Assembly (NCBI GenBank): GCA_018303075.1
Contig: JAGVYW010000035.1
Location: 1-38,280, forward strand
Length of the DNA: 38,280 nt
Direction: 5' to 3'
Source of the DNA: Candidatus Woesearchaeota archaeon
Lineage (GTDB): Archaea > Nanobdellota > Nanobdellia > Woesearchaeales > DSVV01
Part shown: positions 1 through 7,644 of the stretch, piece after piece
How the letters are laid out: each line of letters starts with the position of its first letter
Numbering within the stretch: the stretch's first letter is position 1
The notes under the pieces: model-generated
Databases searched by the model: none
What the model was told of the DNA's origin: nothing
Seen by the model: only the letters and a program-made list of their open reading frames with translations
Position numbers and translations under genes: made by a program

Positions 1-957
1 CATAACAATCTGAAATCTTTGAGAAGGAATTCCTGTTCTTGCTCTATAAGTTGGCTCAAAAGCAATTCCATTTAATCCAACACCAACTGATTCGTGAGAA
101 GAAATAATTGCTCCGTTATATTTCTTGTCTATCTGAACTTCTTGTCCATCAACTTTCATAGTAAAATCAGCAACTTCCCAAAAAAACTTGCTGAAACTGC
201 TGTATGGCAGAGCAAGGTTTGCAAATATCTTTTTTAGAGTGCGTAATGTAGTGTAAAAACCCTTTTTTACATGTGGATCAAAATATTCATTTGGCACTTT
301 TACAATCTCAGAGTATTTATCTCTTGCATTAAATAGATTATCAGCTTTAAAGACTAAGCTATCATAACCTTCTGGAGTTCCACCGTAATAAATCCATAAT
401 ACTTTAGTTGTCAATCCAAAACCAATATTAAATGCTTTCAGACTATTTACATCTAAAATTCCCAGTTCTGATGTCTTTAATTGCTCATGTCTTGCATATT
501 TTCTAGCAATGTAAATTGCCATTTTTTCAGCTTTTGTTAAAAGCAATTTATTAAAATATTCAAAATTAACAAAATCTAACGTTTTTCTGACATCTTTTCT
601 TGTTTGGTCAACTAATCCATTAGTCAAATCAAATGGAGTAACCCAATTTACAATAGTACCATTTGGAAAACCAGCTATCATAGAAGGCATTTGCCCAAAA
701 ATCTTATAGAAATTTGTTAATGCAATATGTGCTGCACCATCTCCACCACCAATTCCTAAGATATCAGGAGCATTGCCATTTTGAGAATGAGATTTATAAT
801 CTTCAATTTTAGAAACTAAATCAGCAATAGATTCCGTAAACAATACTTCTGAATTAAGACCATTGTCTGGCATGGATAAAATACGCTCAATATTTGAAGC
901 TTCATCTCTATTAAATCCACCTGCACGCATGTTCATAATAGTAAGCATTGATGTCAT
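1..957 (-). CDS. Diacylglycerol-kinase-like lipid kinase (3' end outside window)
   Basis: Not a complete ORF because the gene runs off the left edge; 319 codons are open on the minus strand from ATG at 957. The N-terminus (residues 5-20, INMRAGGFNRDE-like) resembles the NP-x-G segment, and GIGGGDGAA near residue 79 followed by AGFPNGT near residue 96 resembles the GGDGT and PxGTxN nucleotide-binding loops of the DAGK/YegS/NAD-kinase fold. Later KVDGQEV and a glycine-rich GVGLNG segment match the C-terminal beta-sandwich. Known relatives phosphorylate lipid alcohols; the archaeal substrate is unknown. An alternative start is ATG three codons downstream. The family assignment rests on motifs only. 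Confidence 0.6.
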   Translation of the reverse strand, partial: MTSMLTIMNMRAGGFNRDEASNIERILSMPDNGLNSEVLFTESIADLVSKIEDYKSHSQNGNAPDILGIGGGDGAAHIALTNFYKIFGQMPSMIAGFPNGTIVNWVTPFDLTNGLVDQTRKDVRKTLDFVNFEYFNKLLLTKAEKMAIYIARKYARHEQLKTSELGILDVNSLKAFNIGFGLTTKVLWIYYGGTPEGYDSLVFKADNLFNARDKYSEIVKVPNEYFDPHVKKGFYTTLRTLKKIFANLALPYSSFSKFFWEVADFTMKVDGQEVQIDKKYNGAIISSHESVGVGLNGIAFEPTYRARTGIPSQRFQIVM

Positions 958-1187
958 TTTACTAAAAATCTATGTACTTTCTTAAAAAGATTACGCTTTA
1001 TTGGAAGTAATAAGTATTTTTCTAAGATTGAACTAAGAATCAGTGGAACATTTTCATCAAGTTTAAGGATTTATTGAAATTCGCTGCAATAATTGATTTG
1101 TGTTGGACATAACTGTATTAAGACTAAAGTAATATATAAAGATTTATCTTTAAACATGACGAATTTAATTGAAAAAAATAGAAAACT

Positions 1188-1445
1188 CTATTCAACACTA
1201 ACTTGCTTTGACAATGCTTGTCCTGGCATACCTGTTTCAAAAATAACTCGAACTGCGCCGTTTCTTCCATGAGCTGCAGCAACTTTACCTTTTATTTCTT
1301 TACCTGCTGGTGTCTTGAAAACAACTGATTTGTTAACTAAAGCTGCAGCTTGTTCTTTTGTTGTGGAACCATCAACATGCACAATCATATGACTGCAGGT
1401 TTGCGTGTGCCTTCCCATTCTAAAATTAGATATTACGCCTTTCAT
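1188..1445 (-). CDS. rpl35ae: Large-subunit ribosomal protein eL33 (L35Ae)
   Basis: This 85-residue protein is full length for the archaeal L35Ae family. The characteristic HGRNGAVRVIFE and GMPGQAL segments lie at about residues 59-77, and GVISNFRMG opens the beta-barrel. It is a structural protein of the 50S subunit. The gene stands alone; a TATA box at 1469-1476 is centred 27.5 bp before the ATG, so the mRNA is probably leaderless. Nothing appears missing. Confidence 0.95.
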   Translation of the reverse strand: MKGVISNFRMGRHTQTCSHMIVHVDGSTTKEQAAALVNKSVVFKTPAGKEIKGKVAAAHGRNGAVRVIFETGMPGQALSKQVSVE

Positions 1446-1468
1446 GTATTGCTTAGAAAAAGTGATGA

Positions 1469-1476
1469 TTTATAAA
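1469..1476 (-). promoter_or_regulatory. TATA box of the eL33 gene
   Basis: TTTATAAA on the minus strand is centred 27.5 bp upstream of the ATG at 1445. This is the standard archaeal TATA distance for a transcript that begins at the start codon. Confidence 0.7.
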
Positions 1477-1489
1477 GCTTTCGCAGAGG

Positions 1490-1519
1490 ATTTTACAAAA
1501 ATAGTAATTTTTGTAAAAT
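1490..1519. repeat. Perfect 13-bp hairpin with AGTA/TACT loop
   Basis: Arms 1490-1502 (ATTTTACAAAAAT) and 1507-1519 are exact inverted complements around a 4-base loop. On the minus strand the core AAAAATTACTATTTTT is identical to the core of the hairpin at 26053-26088, so the two belong to one dispersed family. It lies upstream of the eL33 promoter, where it could end transcripts coming from the right; that role is inferred. Confidence 0.65.
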
Positions 1520-1524
1520 AATCT

Positions 1525-1584
1525 ATGCCAAGCAATCCTGGCAGAGCAGGGAGATTTGGACAACGGTTGAGAATTCTGACATAG
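1525..1584 (+). other. Unexplained GC-richer segment with a 19-codon ORF
   Basis: The stretch is visibly richer in G+C than its surroundings and is bounded by CTATG and CATAG, which are inverted complements. It encodes a 19-residue plus-strand ORF containing PGRAGRFGQR; a similar-length ORF exists on the minus strand. The peptide recalls the start of an L37Ae-type ribosomal protein, but the real eL43 gene is elsewhere (33542). It could be a gene fragment, a small RNA or chance. Confidence 0.2.
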
Positions 1585-1674
1585 CAGAGAAATACTAACT
1601 ACCAACTACAGACTTTATGTACGTCAAATAGTTAATTATTTAAATCTTACCTTATTTACAACAACTGAAATAGT

Positions 1675-2463
1675 ATGCAAAAAAAAGAAATAAGAAAAAT
1701 AACAACAGAAACTAAACAGAACACCAAAGATGATGTTAAAGCTTTCTGGAATAGAAATGTTTGTCTAACTAAATTCATCAAGGGGGAAAAAAAAGGAACA
1801 AAAGAATATTTTCAAGAAGGAGAAAAAATCAGATACAAATATCATTATTATCTGCAGCACTTATTTGACAAGATTGCACAAGAATATCCTAATGGAAAAC
1901 TGCTTGAGATAGGCTGCGGAATTGGAACAGATCTGCGGGAATTTGCGCGAAGAGGGATGCAAGTAACAGGTGTTGATCTGACTGAGAATGCAATCAATTA
2001 TACAAAACAACATTTAGAAGCATTTAATTTGAAAGGAAAACTAATTGTTTCAGATGCTGAGAAACTGCCGTTTAAAGATAATACATTTGATGTTGTCTAT
2101 TCTTTCGGAGTACTGCATCATACACCTAATACACAAAAAGCTATCAATGAAGTGCATCGTGTATTAAAAAGTTCAGGAAAAGCTGTGATTATGCTCTATC
2201 ATAAAATATCATTAAATTATGCTGCGCATCGCATATTAGATGTTCCTTTTGACGGCAGCAGAAAAGATCGATGTCCTGTAGAAAGAGCATATACAAAAGA
2301 AGATATCCGCACAATGTTTGAGAGATATAATTCTGTTGATATTAAAATCGATTATTTATTTGGCACTGGCTGGAAATTTGCAAATGCAATAATGCCTAAA
2401 TTCCTGCATAGAGCACTTGGAAAAAAGATAGGCTGGCATATTGTGATCGAAGGGAAGAAATAA
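1675..2463 (+). CDS. Class I SAM-dependent methyltransferase (UbiE/Methyltransf_11 type)
   Basis: The 262-residue protein has a Rossmann methyltransferase core: motif I LLEIGCGIGTD at about 76-86, the acidic residue after strand beta-2 in TGVDLT (D101), SDAEKLPF near 125, and FDVVYSFGVLHHTP near 138. These are the SAM-binding landmarks of small-molecule methyltransferases. The N-terminal 70 residues are lysine-rich and not recognised. The substrate cannot be told from sequence. A TATA box (tatttaaa, 1637-1644) lies 34 bp upstream. It is followed after 8 bases by a membrane protein gene, so the two are probably cotranscribed. Confidence 0.8.
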   Translation: MQKKEIRKITTETKQNTKDDVKAFWNRNVCLTKFIKGEKKGTKEYFQEGEKIRYKYHYYLQHLFDKIAQEYPNGKLLEIGCGIGTDLREFARRGMQVTGVDLTENAINYTKQHLEAFNLKGKLIVSDAEKLPFKDNTFDVVYSFGVLHHTPNTQKAINEVHRVLKSSGKAVIMLYHKISLNYAAHRILDVPFDGSRKDRCPVERAYTKEDIRTMFERYNSVDIKIDYLFGTGWKFANAIMPKFLHRALGKKIGWHIVIEGKK

Positions 2464-2471
2464 GTGTATCT

Positions 2472-3170
2472 ATGGCTGATCTAGAAGAAACATTATGGTA
2501 TACAATTCCAGGATTTATTATCTTGTTTACAATTCTTTTAATATCAAATCCTGAAAACAGTATTGTTTATATTTTTCAGATAAATATCATATTCCAAGCA
2601 ATCTTTTTGATAACTTTTAGCACATTATGGCATATTATCTACCGGCTATTTTATCACTATATATTTTATGGTAAAAGAAGAGAAGTATTATATTTCAAAA
2701 CTACATTAGTAAATCATTATAATTCTAGAAACAATGCAGATAGAAATATAATTAAACAACTAATTCATATCAAAAAGATAACTGATTTAGATAATGTCTT
2801 TGTATTAGAAAAGATTTACAATTTTTTTATTTTTTCCAATAAGAATTTCGAAAGACAGGTACATCATCTTAAACAGAGAAGATTTCATTGGACATCTAGT
2901 TTGATTATTATGTTTAGTTTAGTTATTAGCATCTTATTACTATTATTTCAAATGATTTTGTTTAATTATAATATCTTTCTTATATTATATTTATCCTTAC
3001 TCATAATTTGTTTAATTTTCATTTATTTGTGGTTTAAGATAAATTCAGAGTATGTTTTCCATCATGAAAGTTATATAATATATCATGCATTAGATAGAAG
3101 TTCTGAATATTATATTTTCAAAAAGAAAGAAGATTTAAACAGAGAAAGAAGAAACAATCACAATGGGTAA
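2472..3170 (+). CDS. Membrane protein of unknown function, about four TM segments
   Basis: I do not recognise this 232-residue protein. Two hydrophobic segments lie at about 10-25 and 30-60, then a polar, basic middle of about 80 residues (likely cytosolic), then two more hydrophobic segments at about 142-190. The C-terminus is strongly charged. It begins 8 bases after the methyltransferase stop and overlaps the glycosylase gene by 8 bases, so the three genes form an apparent operon. Aromatic and isoleucine content is high, as is usual for membrane proteins in AT-rich genomes. Confidence 0.6.
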   Translation: MADLEETLWYTIPGFIILFTILLISNPENSIVYIFQINIIFQAIFLITFSTLWHIIYRLFYHYIFYGKRREVLYFKTTLVNHYNSRNNADRNIIKQLIHIKKITDLDNVFVLEKIYNFFIFSNKNFERQVHHLKQRRFHWTSSLIIMFSLVISILLLLFQMILFNYNIFLILYLSLLIICLIFIYLWFKINSEYVFHHESYIIYHALDRSSEYYIFKKKEDLNRERRNNHNG

Positions 3171-3873
3171 TAAAACTATAATTAATAAAATATATCACCA
3201 ATTATTACAAGAGTATCACCCACAAGGCTGGTGGCCAGTAACTTCCGACGACAAATCAACAGCAGGCAAAGCAGAATACCATCCAGCAGATTACAGCTAT
3301 CCAAAAACTGAAAAGCAAAAGCTTGAAATTATTTTTGGGGCAATTCTGACGCAAAATACTTCTTGGAAAAATGTTGAGAAAGCAATATTTAATCTATATC
3401 AAAATAATCTGATAAATATTTCAAATGTTCTTGCGATTGAGAGATCGAAGTTAGCAGAACTTATCAAAAGCTCTGGATATAATAATCAAAAAGCGGAACG
3501 ATTGAAAATAGTGTGTAAATTTTTATTAGAGAAACCTCTTCTTGAACTAGATAAGATTTCAACAGAAAAATTAAGAGATATTTTGCTTTCAATAAAAGGG
3601 ATTGGTCCAGAAACAGCTGATTCTATACTACTGTATGCATTCAATCGTCCTGTGTTTGTAATTGATACATATACAAAACGAATATTTTCTAGGATAGGAT
3701 TGTGCAGTAAAGATGTAAAATATGATGAATTACAGCAGTTGTTTATGGATAATCTAATGGAGGATTATAAAATGTTTCAAGAGTATCATGCATTGATTGT
3801 TGAACATGCAAAGAGATGCTGTACTGCGAAAGGAAGCGAATATAACTGTACACTAATTCACAATAAGCTGTAA
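3163..3873 (+). CDS. HhH-GPD DNA glycosylase related to endonuclease III (MagIII-like)
   Basis: The 236-residue protein carries the GWWPV, IFGAILTQNT and SIKGIGPETADSILLYA segments typical of the COG2231 branch of the EndoIII superfamily, which includes Helicobacter MagIII, an alkyl-base glycosylase. The catalytic aspartate is the D in VIDTYTKR (about residue 168). The position of the EndoIII lyase lysine in the helix-hairpin-helix is Glu here (GPETA), as expected of a monofunctional glycosylase. Only three cysteines remain at the C-terminus (CC and a later C), so a normal 4Fe-4S cluster is doubtful. It would remove damaged bases in excision repair. The 3' end overlaps the convergent antitoxin gene by 21 bases. 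Confidence 0.75.
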   Translation: MGNKTIINKIYHQLLQEYHPQGWWPVTSDDKSTAGKAEYHPADYSYPKTEKQKLEIIFGAILTQNTSWKNVEKAIFNLYQNNLINISNVLAIERSKLAELIKSSGYNNQKAERLKIVCKFLLEKPLLELDKISTEKLRDILLSIKGIGPETADSILLYAFNRPVFVIDTYTKRIFSRIGLCSKDVKYDELQQLFMDNLMEDYKMFQEYHALIVEHAKRCCTAKGSEYNCTLIHNKL

Positions 3874-4194
3874 CTTGTTCTTATCAATTGGTTCAATTAT
3901 TACTTCTTGACCTTTCTTAAGAGAAAGAAATTGAACAAGATTCTTAGGAATTCTCACATCGATAGAATTACCAACTTCAGATACTTTTGTTCTTGCTCGC
4001 AACCCCCATAAACCTTTATTCTTAACTTCTGCTTCAATCTTATCAGATGCTGCTGATTCAAATAATGTTTCACCGCAATGATTACAGACTAAGGCATCAA
4101 ATACACCTATAGTTTCACCTAAAAAAATATAAGGTGTTTTTTTCTGGTTATATTTCCCCATATTACATTGTGTGCATTTCATTTTGTACTCCAT
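3853..4194 (-). CDS. YgiT/MqsA-type zinc-finger plus AbrB-like antitoxin
   Basis: The 113-residue protein has an N-terminal CxxC...CxxC zinc ribbon (CTQC at about 8, CNHC at about 37), followed by a SpoVT/AbrB-like swapped-hairpin DNA-binding domain (SVGNSIDVRIPKNL-type segment at about 74-110). This is the layout of MqsA-like antitoxins, in which the zinc domain binds the toxin and the C-terminal domain the promoter. It starts inside the toxin gene (16-base overlap), so the order is toxin then antitoxin, as in mqsRA. A second in-frame ATG four codons downstream is an alternative start. Confidence 0.8.
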   Translation of the reverse strand: MEYKMKCTQCNMGKYNQKKTPYIFLGETIGVFDALVCNHCGETLFESAASDKIEAEVKNKGLWGLRARTKVSEVGNSIDVRIPKNLVQFLSLKKGQEVIIEPIDKNKLQLIVN

Positions 4195-4415
4195 CTTTTT
4201 GGTCTTCCTAAATGGACAGTTATAATTTTGTATTTATCATTGTCTAATTTTTCATAGACTACTGTAAAATCTCTATATACAGTAATAAAATGATTACCTT
4301 CAACTACACGAGGTCCCCTGCTTATTGCCTCTACAATCTCAACACGTGAGATACCATCATCATTTGCTTCATCTTGAGCATGCTTTGTCATCAGCAAATC
4401 TTCTTTAGTTACCAA
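4179..4415 (-). CDS. DUF4258 family toxin (RelE/MqsR-like fold)
   Basis: The 78-residue protein contains HAQDEANDDGIS, a typical DUF4258 N-terminal helix, and a terminal RDFTVVYE...YKIITVHLG strand set. Such proteins accompany YgiT-type zinc antitoxins and are presumed ribonuclease toxins. The start used is TTG at 4415, preceded by GAGGT at 4425-4429 and by a TATA box at 4457-4464 that gives a leader of about 19 nt. ATG at 4391 is an alternative, but it would remove the first beta strand. Toxin activity is inferred from family and context. Confidence 0.7.
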   Translation of the reverse strand: MVTKEDLLMTKHAQDEANDDGISRVEIVEAISRGPRVVEGNHFITVYRDFTVVYEKLDNDKYKIITVHLGRPKRWSTK

Positions 4416-4453
4416 ATTATAAAACCTCTAATGTATAAACGTGTAATTACTTG

Positions 4454-4544
4454 TTATATTTAAATGTTTCTAAGAAAATAATAAACAAACATTTATTTTT
4501 TTATTTTCCAAGATTTATCTCAAATAAAAAACATTTAAATATAA
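4454..4544. promoter_or_regulatory. Mirror-image divergent promoters (16-bp inverted repeat)
   Basis: The 16-mer at 4454-4469 (ttatatttaaatgttt) and that at 4529-4544 are perfect inverted complements, 59 bp apart. Each contains a TATA box (TTTAAATA), one facing the toxin-antitoxin operon and the other the decarboxylase gene at 4591. The symmetry extends beyond the TATA core into the BRE side, so a shared operator or shared regulator is possible. Confidence 0.65.
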
Positions 4545-4590
4545 GCTCATTCATAAAAATTGTAATTTAATTTTTTGAGACGAATAAAAA

Positions 4591-6036
4591 ATGGATAAAA
4601 CATCTGTTGGGGAAAAAAAGAGGGTTATCTCAAAGAAATATCTGCGGCCAAGATGGAATTTCCTTAGTCAAGATAGAAAAGGAGTTCTTCATATAAATAA
4701 TGTTTCAGTCAATGATTTAGAAAAAAATTATGGAACACCATTGTATATCATGGTTGAAAATGAAATTCGAGATAGATTACGAAGATTTAAAGCTGCATTT
4801 AATACTTATGAAAAATTAAAACCGCAGTATGCATGCAAATGTAATTCTAATCTTGAAATTCTTAAGATTGTCAGAGAAGAAGGTTTTGAATTAGATGTCA
4901 GCAGTGTTGGTGAAATTATTCTTGGTCTGCTTGCAGATTTCTCGCCAGAACAAATTACATTTACTAATTTATATAAAACTGAACAAGATATCTTGTTTGC
5001 AGCAAAAGTCGGGGTAAGAGCAGTTACTGCCGATTCTTTAGAAGAAATCAGAAGAATTGGAACTGTTGCACAAAAATTGCAGACAAAAATCAGGTTGTTT
5101 ATACGCATTAATCCAAATATCAGATATGGAAATAAACTCCAGAAAATCCATGAATTTGGAACTCCATTGCTGGCTGCAAAATACGGAATTCCCATATCTT
5201 ATGCAAAGAAAGCAATCACTTTGGCAAAAAGCTATGATAATATTGAATTGATCGGATTTCATTTTCATGGTGGTTATATACCAAATTATAAAGTATATTT
5301 TCAAGCTGCAAATAAATTATTAAAGCTTGCAAAGTATTGTAAAGATACTTATAGCATAAATATCCTAGACATTGATTTAGGAGGAGGATTTCCTGTACAA
5401 TATAAGGATGAAGCAATCTTTACTCCAGAAGAGATGGGCAAGAAATTCATAAGATATTTTAAGAAATCATTAGTAAAATATGATTTGCAATGGCCAAATC
5501 TTGTGTTTGAGCCAGGAAAGTTTATAGTAGCAAATGCAGGCATTGGATTAGTAAAGATTATCAGTAAAAAACCAACTAAAACAAAAAGAATTCTTGTAAC
5601 AGATGGTTCAACTTATGCAATGCTGCCAGATCCTTTAATCTACAAAACCTATTATGATATTCTTCCTGCAACACAAATGTCATTGCCAAGAGTTAGAAAA
5701 TATGACATTGCTGGCTGCACTTGTGATTGTATAGATATACTTGGATCAAATAGAATACTTCCAATCCTAAAAGAAAATGATATCTTGGCAATCATGGATA
5801 CAGGAGCATACAGCAATGCAATGGCTTCAAATTTCAATAATCTTAAAAGACCGCCAATGGTCATGATCAAAGATACAGGAGCAGTTAAATTAATCAGAAG
5901 AAGAGACAGATATTCTGAAATGTTCGGCCCAGAATTAGATGTATTAAAAGTAGCTGACCCAAAAGAAATGAAAAAGTTCTATAACTTATTCAGAATCAAT
6001 ATTAAGAAAGTCTGGGGAAGCAATGGGAAGAAGTGA
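4591..6036 (+). CDS. PLP-dependent Orn/DAP/Arg decarboxylase family 2 (fold type III)
   Basis: The 481-residue protein shows all fold-III decarboxylase landmarks: PLP lysine in YACKCN (K83), GFHFHGGY (about 222-229), LGGGFP phosphate loop (263-268), EPGKF (307-311), CTCDCID (376-382) and TGAYSNAM (404-411). It would decarboxylate a basic amino acid. DAP decarboxylases usually have CES at the 378-380 motif, whereas Cys-Asp is typical of ornithine/lysine decarboxylases, so I do not call it lysA. A polyamine role is possible. The gene is monocistronic with a TATA box at 4534-4541 and a leader of about 27 nt. Confidence 0.75.
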   Translation: MDKTSVGEKKRVISKKYLRPRWNFLSQDRKGVLHINNVSVNDLEKNYGTPLYIMVENEIRDRLRRFKAAFNTYEKLKPQYACKCNSNLEILKIVREEGFELDVSSVGEIILGLLADFSPEQITFTNLYKTEQDILFAAKVGVRAVTADSLEEIRRIGTVAQKLQTKIRLFIRINPNIRYGNKLQKIHEFGTPLLAAKYGIPISYAKKAITLAKSYDNIELIGFHFHGGYIPNYKVYFQAANKLLKLAKYCKDTYSINILDIDLGGGFPVQYKDEAIFTPEEMGKKFIRYFKKSLVKYDLQWPNLVFEPGKFIVANAGIGLVKIISKKPTKTKRILVTDGSTYAMLPDPLIYKTYYDILPATQMSLPRVRKYDIAGCTCDCIDILGSNRILPILKENDILAIMDTGAYSNAMASNFNNLKRPPMVMIKDTGAVKLIRRRDRYSEMFGPELDVLKVADPKEMKKFYNLFRINIKKVWGSNGKK

Positions 6037-6069
6037 ACATTTATATTCTCCATCTCTTTTTAACAATAT

Positions 6070-6816
6070 ATGCCTGTAAACTATTGGGAATTAGTGTATG
6101 AAGTCATATATAAGTCAGACATTATCTTAGAAATATTAGATGCAAGAATAATCGATGAAACAAGAAATAAAACAATTGAATATAAGATACAACAACTAAA
6201 CAAACCGATTATTTATGTTATCAATAAATGTGATCTTGTAAAAAAAGAACTGCTTGATGCTAAGAAAAAAGAGCTTGAGCATTGCGTGTATGTTTCTTCA
6301 AAAGAAAGAGACGGCACAACAATGTTGAAAAACAAAATTCTATCGCTTGGCAAGAAGGATAAAATTCATGTTGGTGTTGTTGGCTATCCAAATACAGGCA
6401 AAAGTTCTATTATCAATGCTTTAGCTGGAGCAAATAAGGCTTCAACATCTCCTCAATCAGGGCATACAAAAGGGATACAATTAGTAAAAGCAAGCAATAG
6501 AATTTATCTGCTTGATACACCTGGAGTAATTCCATTTAGTAATACTGATTCAACACAACTTGCGATTATATGCAGCAAAAATCCACAGAAAGTAAAAGAT
6601 CCAGATGTTGTTGCAATGATATTAATTGAGAAGTTTGAAGGTGTTGTTGAACATTTTTATGGGATTGAAAAACAAAAAGATTCTGAAAAAGCTCTTGAAT
6701 TGATTGCTATCAAAATGAATAAAAAAATAAAAGGCGGGGAGCTTGATGTTGAAGCAACGGCAAGACAGATTCTATATGATTGGCAAAAGGGGAAAATTAA
6801 TCTGCTAAGTTTGTAG
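6070..6816 (+). CDS. Circularly permuted GTPase (YlqF/RbgA-NOG2 type)
   Basis: In this 248-residue protein the GTPase motifs are permuted: G4 NKCD (52-55) and G5 SS (76-77) precede G1 GYPNTGKSS (105-113), G2-region GHTKG (131-135) and G3 DTPG (149-152). This order defines the YlqF/YawG class, whose bacterial and eukaryotic members act in large-subunit ribosome assembly. The same role here is inferred. A TATA box at 6040-6047 is centred 26.5 bp before the ATG, inside the tail of the intergenic gap, so it has its own leaderless promoter. Confidence 0.85.
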   Translation: MPVNYWELVYEVIYKSDIILEILDARIIDETRNKTIEYKIQQLNKPIIYVINKCDLVKKELLDAKKKELEHCVYVSSKERDGTTMLKNKILSLGKKDKIHVGVVGYPNTGKSSIINALAGANKASTSPQSGHTKGIQLVKASNRIYLLDTPGVIPFSNTDSTQLAIICSKNPQKVKDPDVVAMILIEKFEGVVEHFYGIEKQKDSEKALELIAIKMNKKIKGGELDVEATARQILYDWQKGKINLLSL

Positions 6817-6843
6817 TTTGTTGTAATTGATTATTGTGAATTC

Positions 6844-6868
6844 CTAGAAAAACTGAAGAATTTTCTAG
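6844..6868 (+). terminator. Hairpin after the GTPase gene
   Basis: CTAGAAAA (6844-6851) and TTTTCTAG (6861-6868) form a perfect 8-bp stem with a 9-base loop, followed by T-rich sequence. It lies 28 bases after the GTPase stop and probably helps end that transcript. It is also copy 1 of the repeat described in the next entry. Confidence 0.45.
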
Positions 6869-6984
6869 ATTTATTCTTTTTTCCGAGAGATATTTGCTGA
6901 TTCTTGAATTGATTCTGAAAAACTGAGAAGAATTTCGGAAAAGTCTAGCAAGGGTATAAGAAGAGAGTTTAGTCAGAAAAAAGT

Positions 6985-7413
6985 ATGGGCCAGAAACTCT
7001 ATTATATTGATACTTGCATTTGGTTGAATCTAATCAATAAAGAAGGCGATGAAACTAAAGGTATTCCTTATTGGAAGATTGCTGAGGACTTAATTAATCT
7101 TTGTAGAAAAAATGAGATTATCGGAATTACATCCTCAGTAGTATTAAAAGAATTAAAATATAAATTGAATAAAGACATGAAATGTTATTTCTTAAGAAAA
7201 TATTCTTTTATTAAGATAATTACTGCAAATGAATCTGATTATTTGTTTGCAAGAACAGTAGAAAAAGTTAATGATTATCAGATTGGTTTTGGTGATTGTC
7301 TGCATATAGCAATTAGTAAAAGAATGGGCGCAATCTTAGTAACAAGAGATAACGATTTAATCAGAGTAGGAAGTAAATATATCTTTTTGAAAAGACCAGA
7401 AGAGACATTCTAA
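6985..7413 (+). CDS. PIN-domain ribonuclease (VapC-like toxin) without an adjacent upstream antitoxin
   Basis: The 142-residue protein has the four acidic PIN positions: D in YIDTCIW (residue 9), E in VLKELKY (about 53), D in GFGDCLHIA (about 103) and D in TRDNDL (about 121). PIN proteins are metal-dependent RNases, and VapC toxins commonly cut tRNA or rRNA. A TATA box (GGTATAAG, 6953-6960) is 28 bp upstream. Unusually, no antitoxin gene precedes it; the only small partner nearby is a convergent 44-codon ORF that overlaps its stop codon. Confidence 0.75.
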   Translation: MGQKLYYIDTCIWLNLINKEGDETKGIPYWKIAEDLINLCRKNEIIGITSSVVLKELKYKLNKDMKCYFLRKYSFIKIITANESDYLFARTVEKVNDYQIGFGDCLHIAISKRMGAILVTRDNDLIRVGSKYIFLKRPEETF

Positions 7414-7544
7414 GAGTCTAATAATTTCCGTAGATCTTCGTATGACTTAACATCTTTGTATAGTTCTCTCCTAATCTTCCTCACTTCTTCAACAGAATCA
7501 TAAGATTCTTTTTTTTGTTTTTTGATTAATTGCAGCTTTTGCAT
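7410..7544 (-). CDS. Small charged protein convergent with the PIN gene (possible antitoxin)
   Basis: A 44-residue ORF (ATG 7544, TAG 7410-7412) overlaps the PIN gene stop by 4 bases. The N-terminus is lysine-rich; the rest (VEEVRKIRRELYKDVKS) looks like an amphipathic helix. A TATA-like CTTTATTAA lies about 30 bp upstream. I do not recognise the family. Its position suggests the missing antitoxin, but no known VapB fold is evident; chance remains possible. Confidence 0.4.
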   Translation of the reverse strand: MQKLQLIKKQKKESYDSVEEVRKIRRELYKDVKSYEDLRKLLDS

Positions 7545-7644
7545 AGTATTATTTGTACATTAACTCCTTAATAAAGTTTTGCTAGAAAAAACTGAAGGAT
7601 TCTCGGAAAAGGTTAAGAATAAAAGTATAATAACATAAGTATAA

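Larger units (their letters stand above)
6844..7612 (+). repeat. Three degenerate direct repeats around an orphan PIN gene
   Basis: Related units share the core CTAGAAAAACTGAAGAATT: copy 1 at 6844-6865, copy 2 at 6915-6943 (ending CGGAAAAG) and copy 3 at 7582-7612 (also ending CGGAAAAG). Two lie before and one after the PIN gene, all in the same orientation. Copy 2 also closes a long imperfect hairpin (TTTTCCGA with TCGGAAAA). They may mark the boundaries of a moved cassette or be regulatory. Confidence 0.45.
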
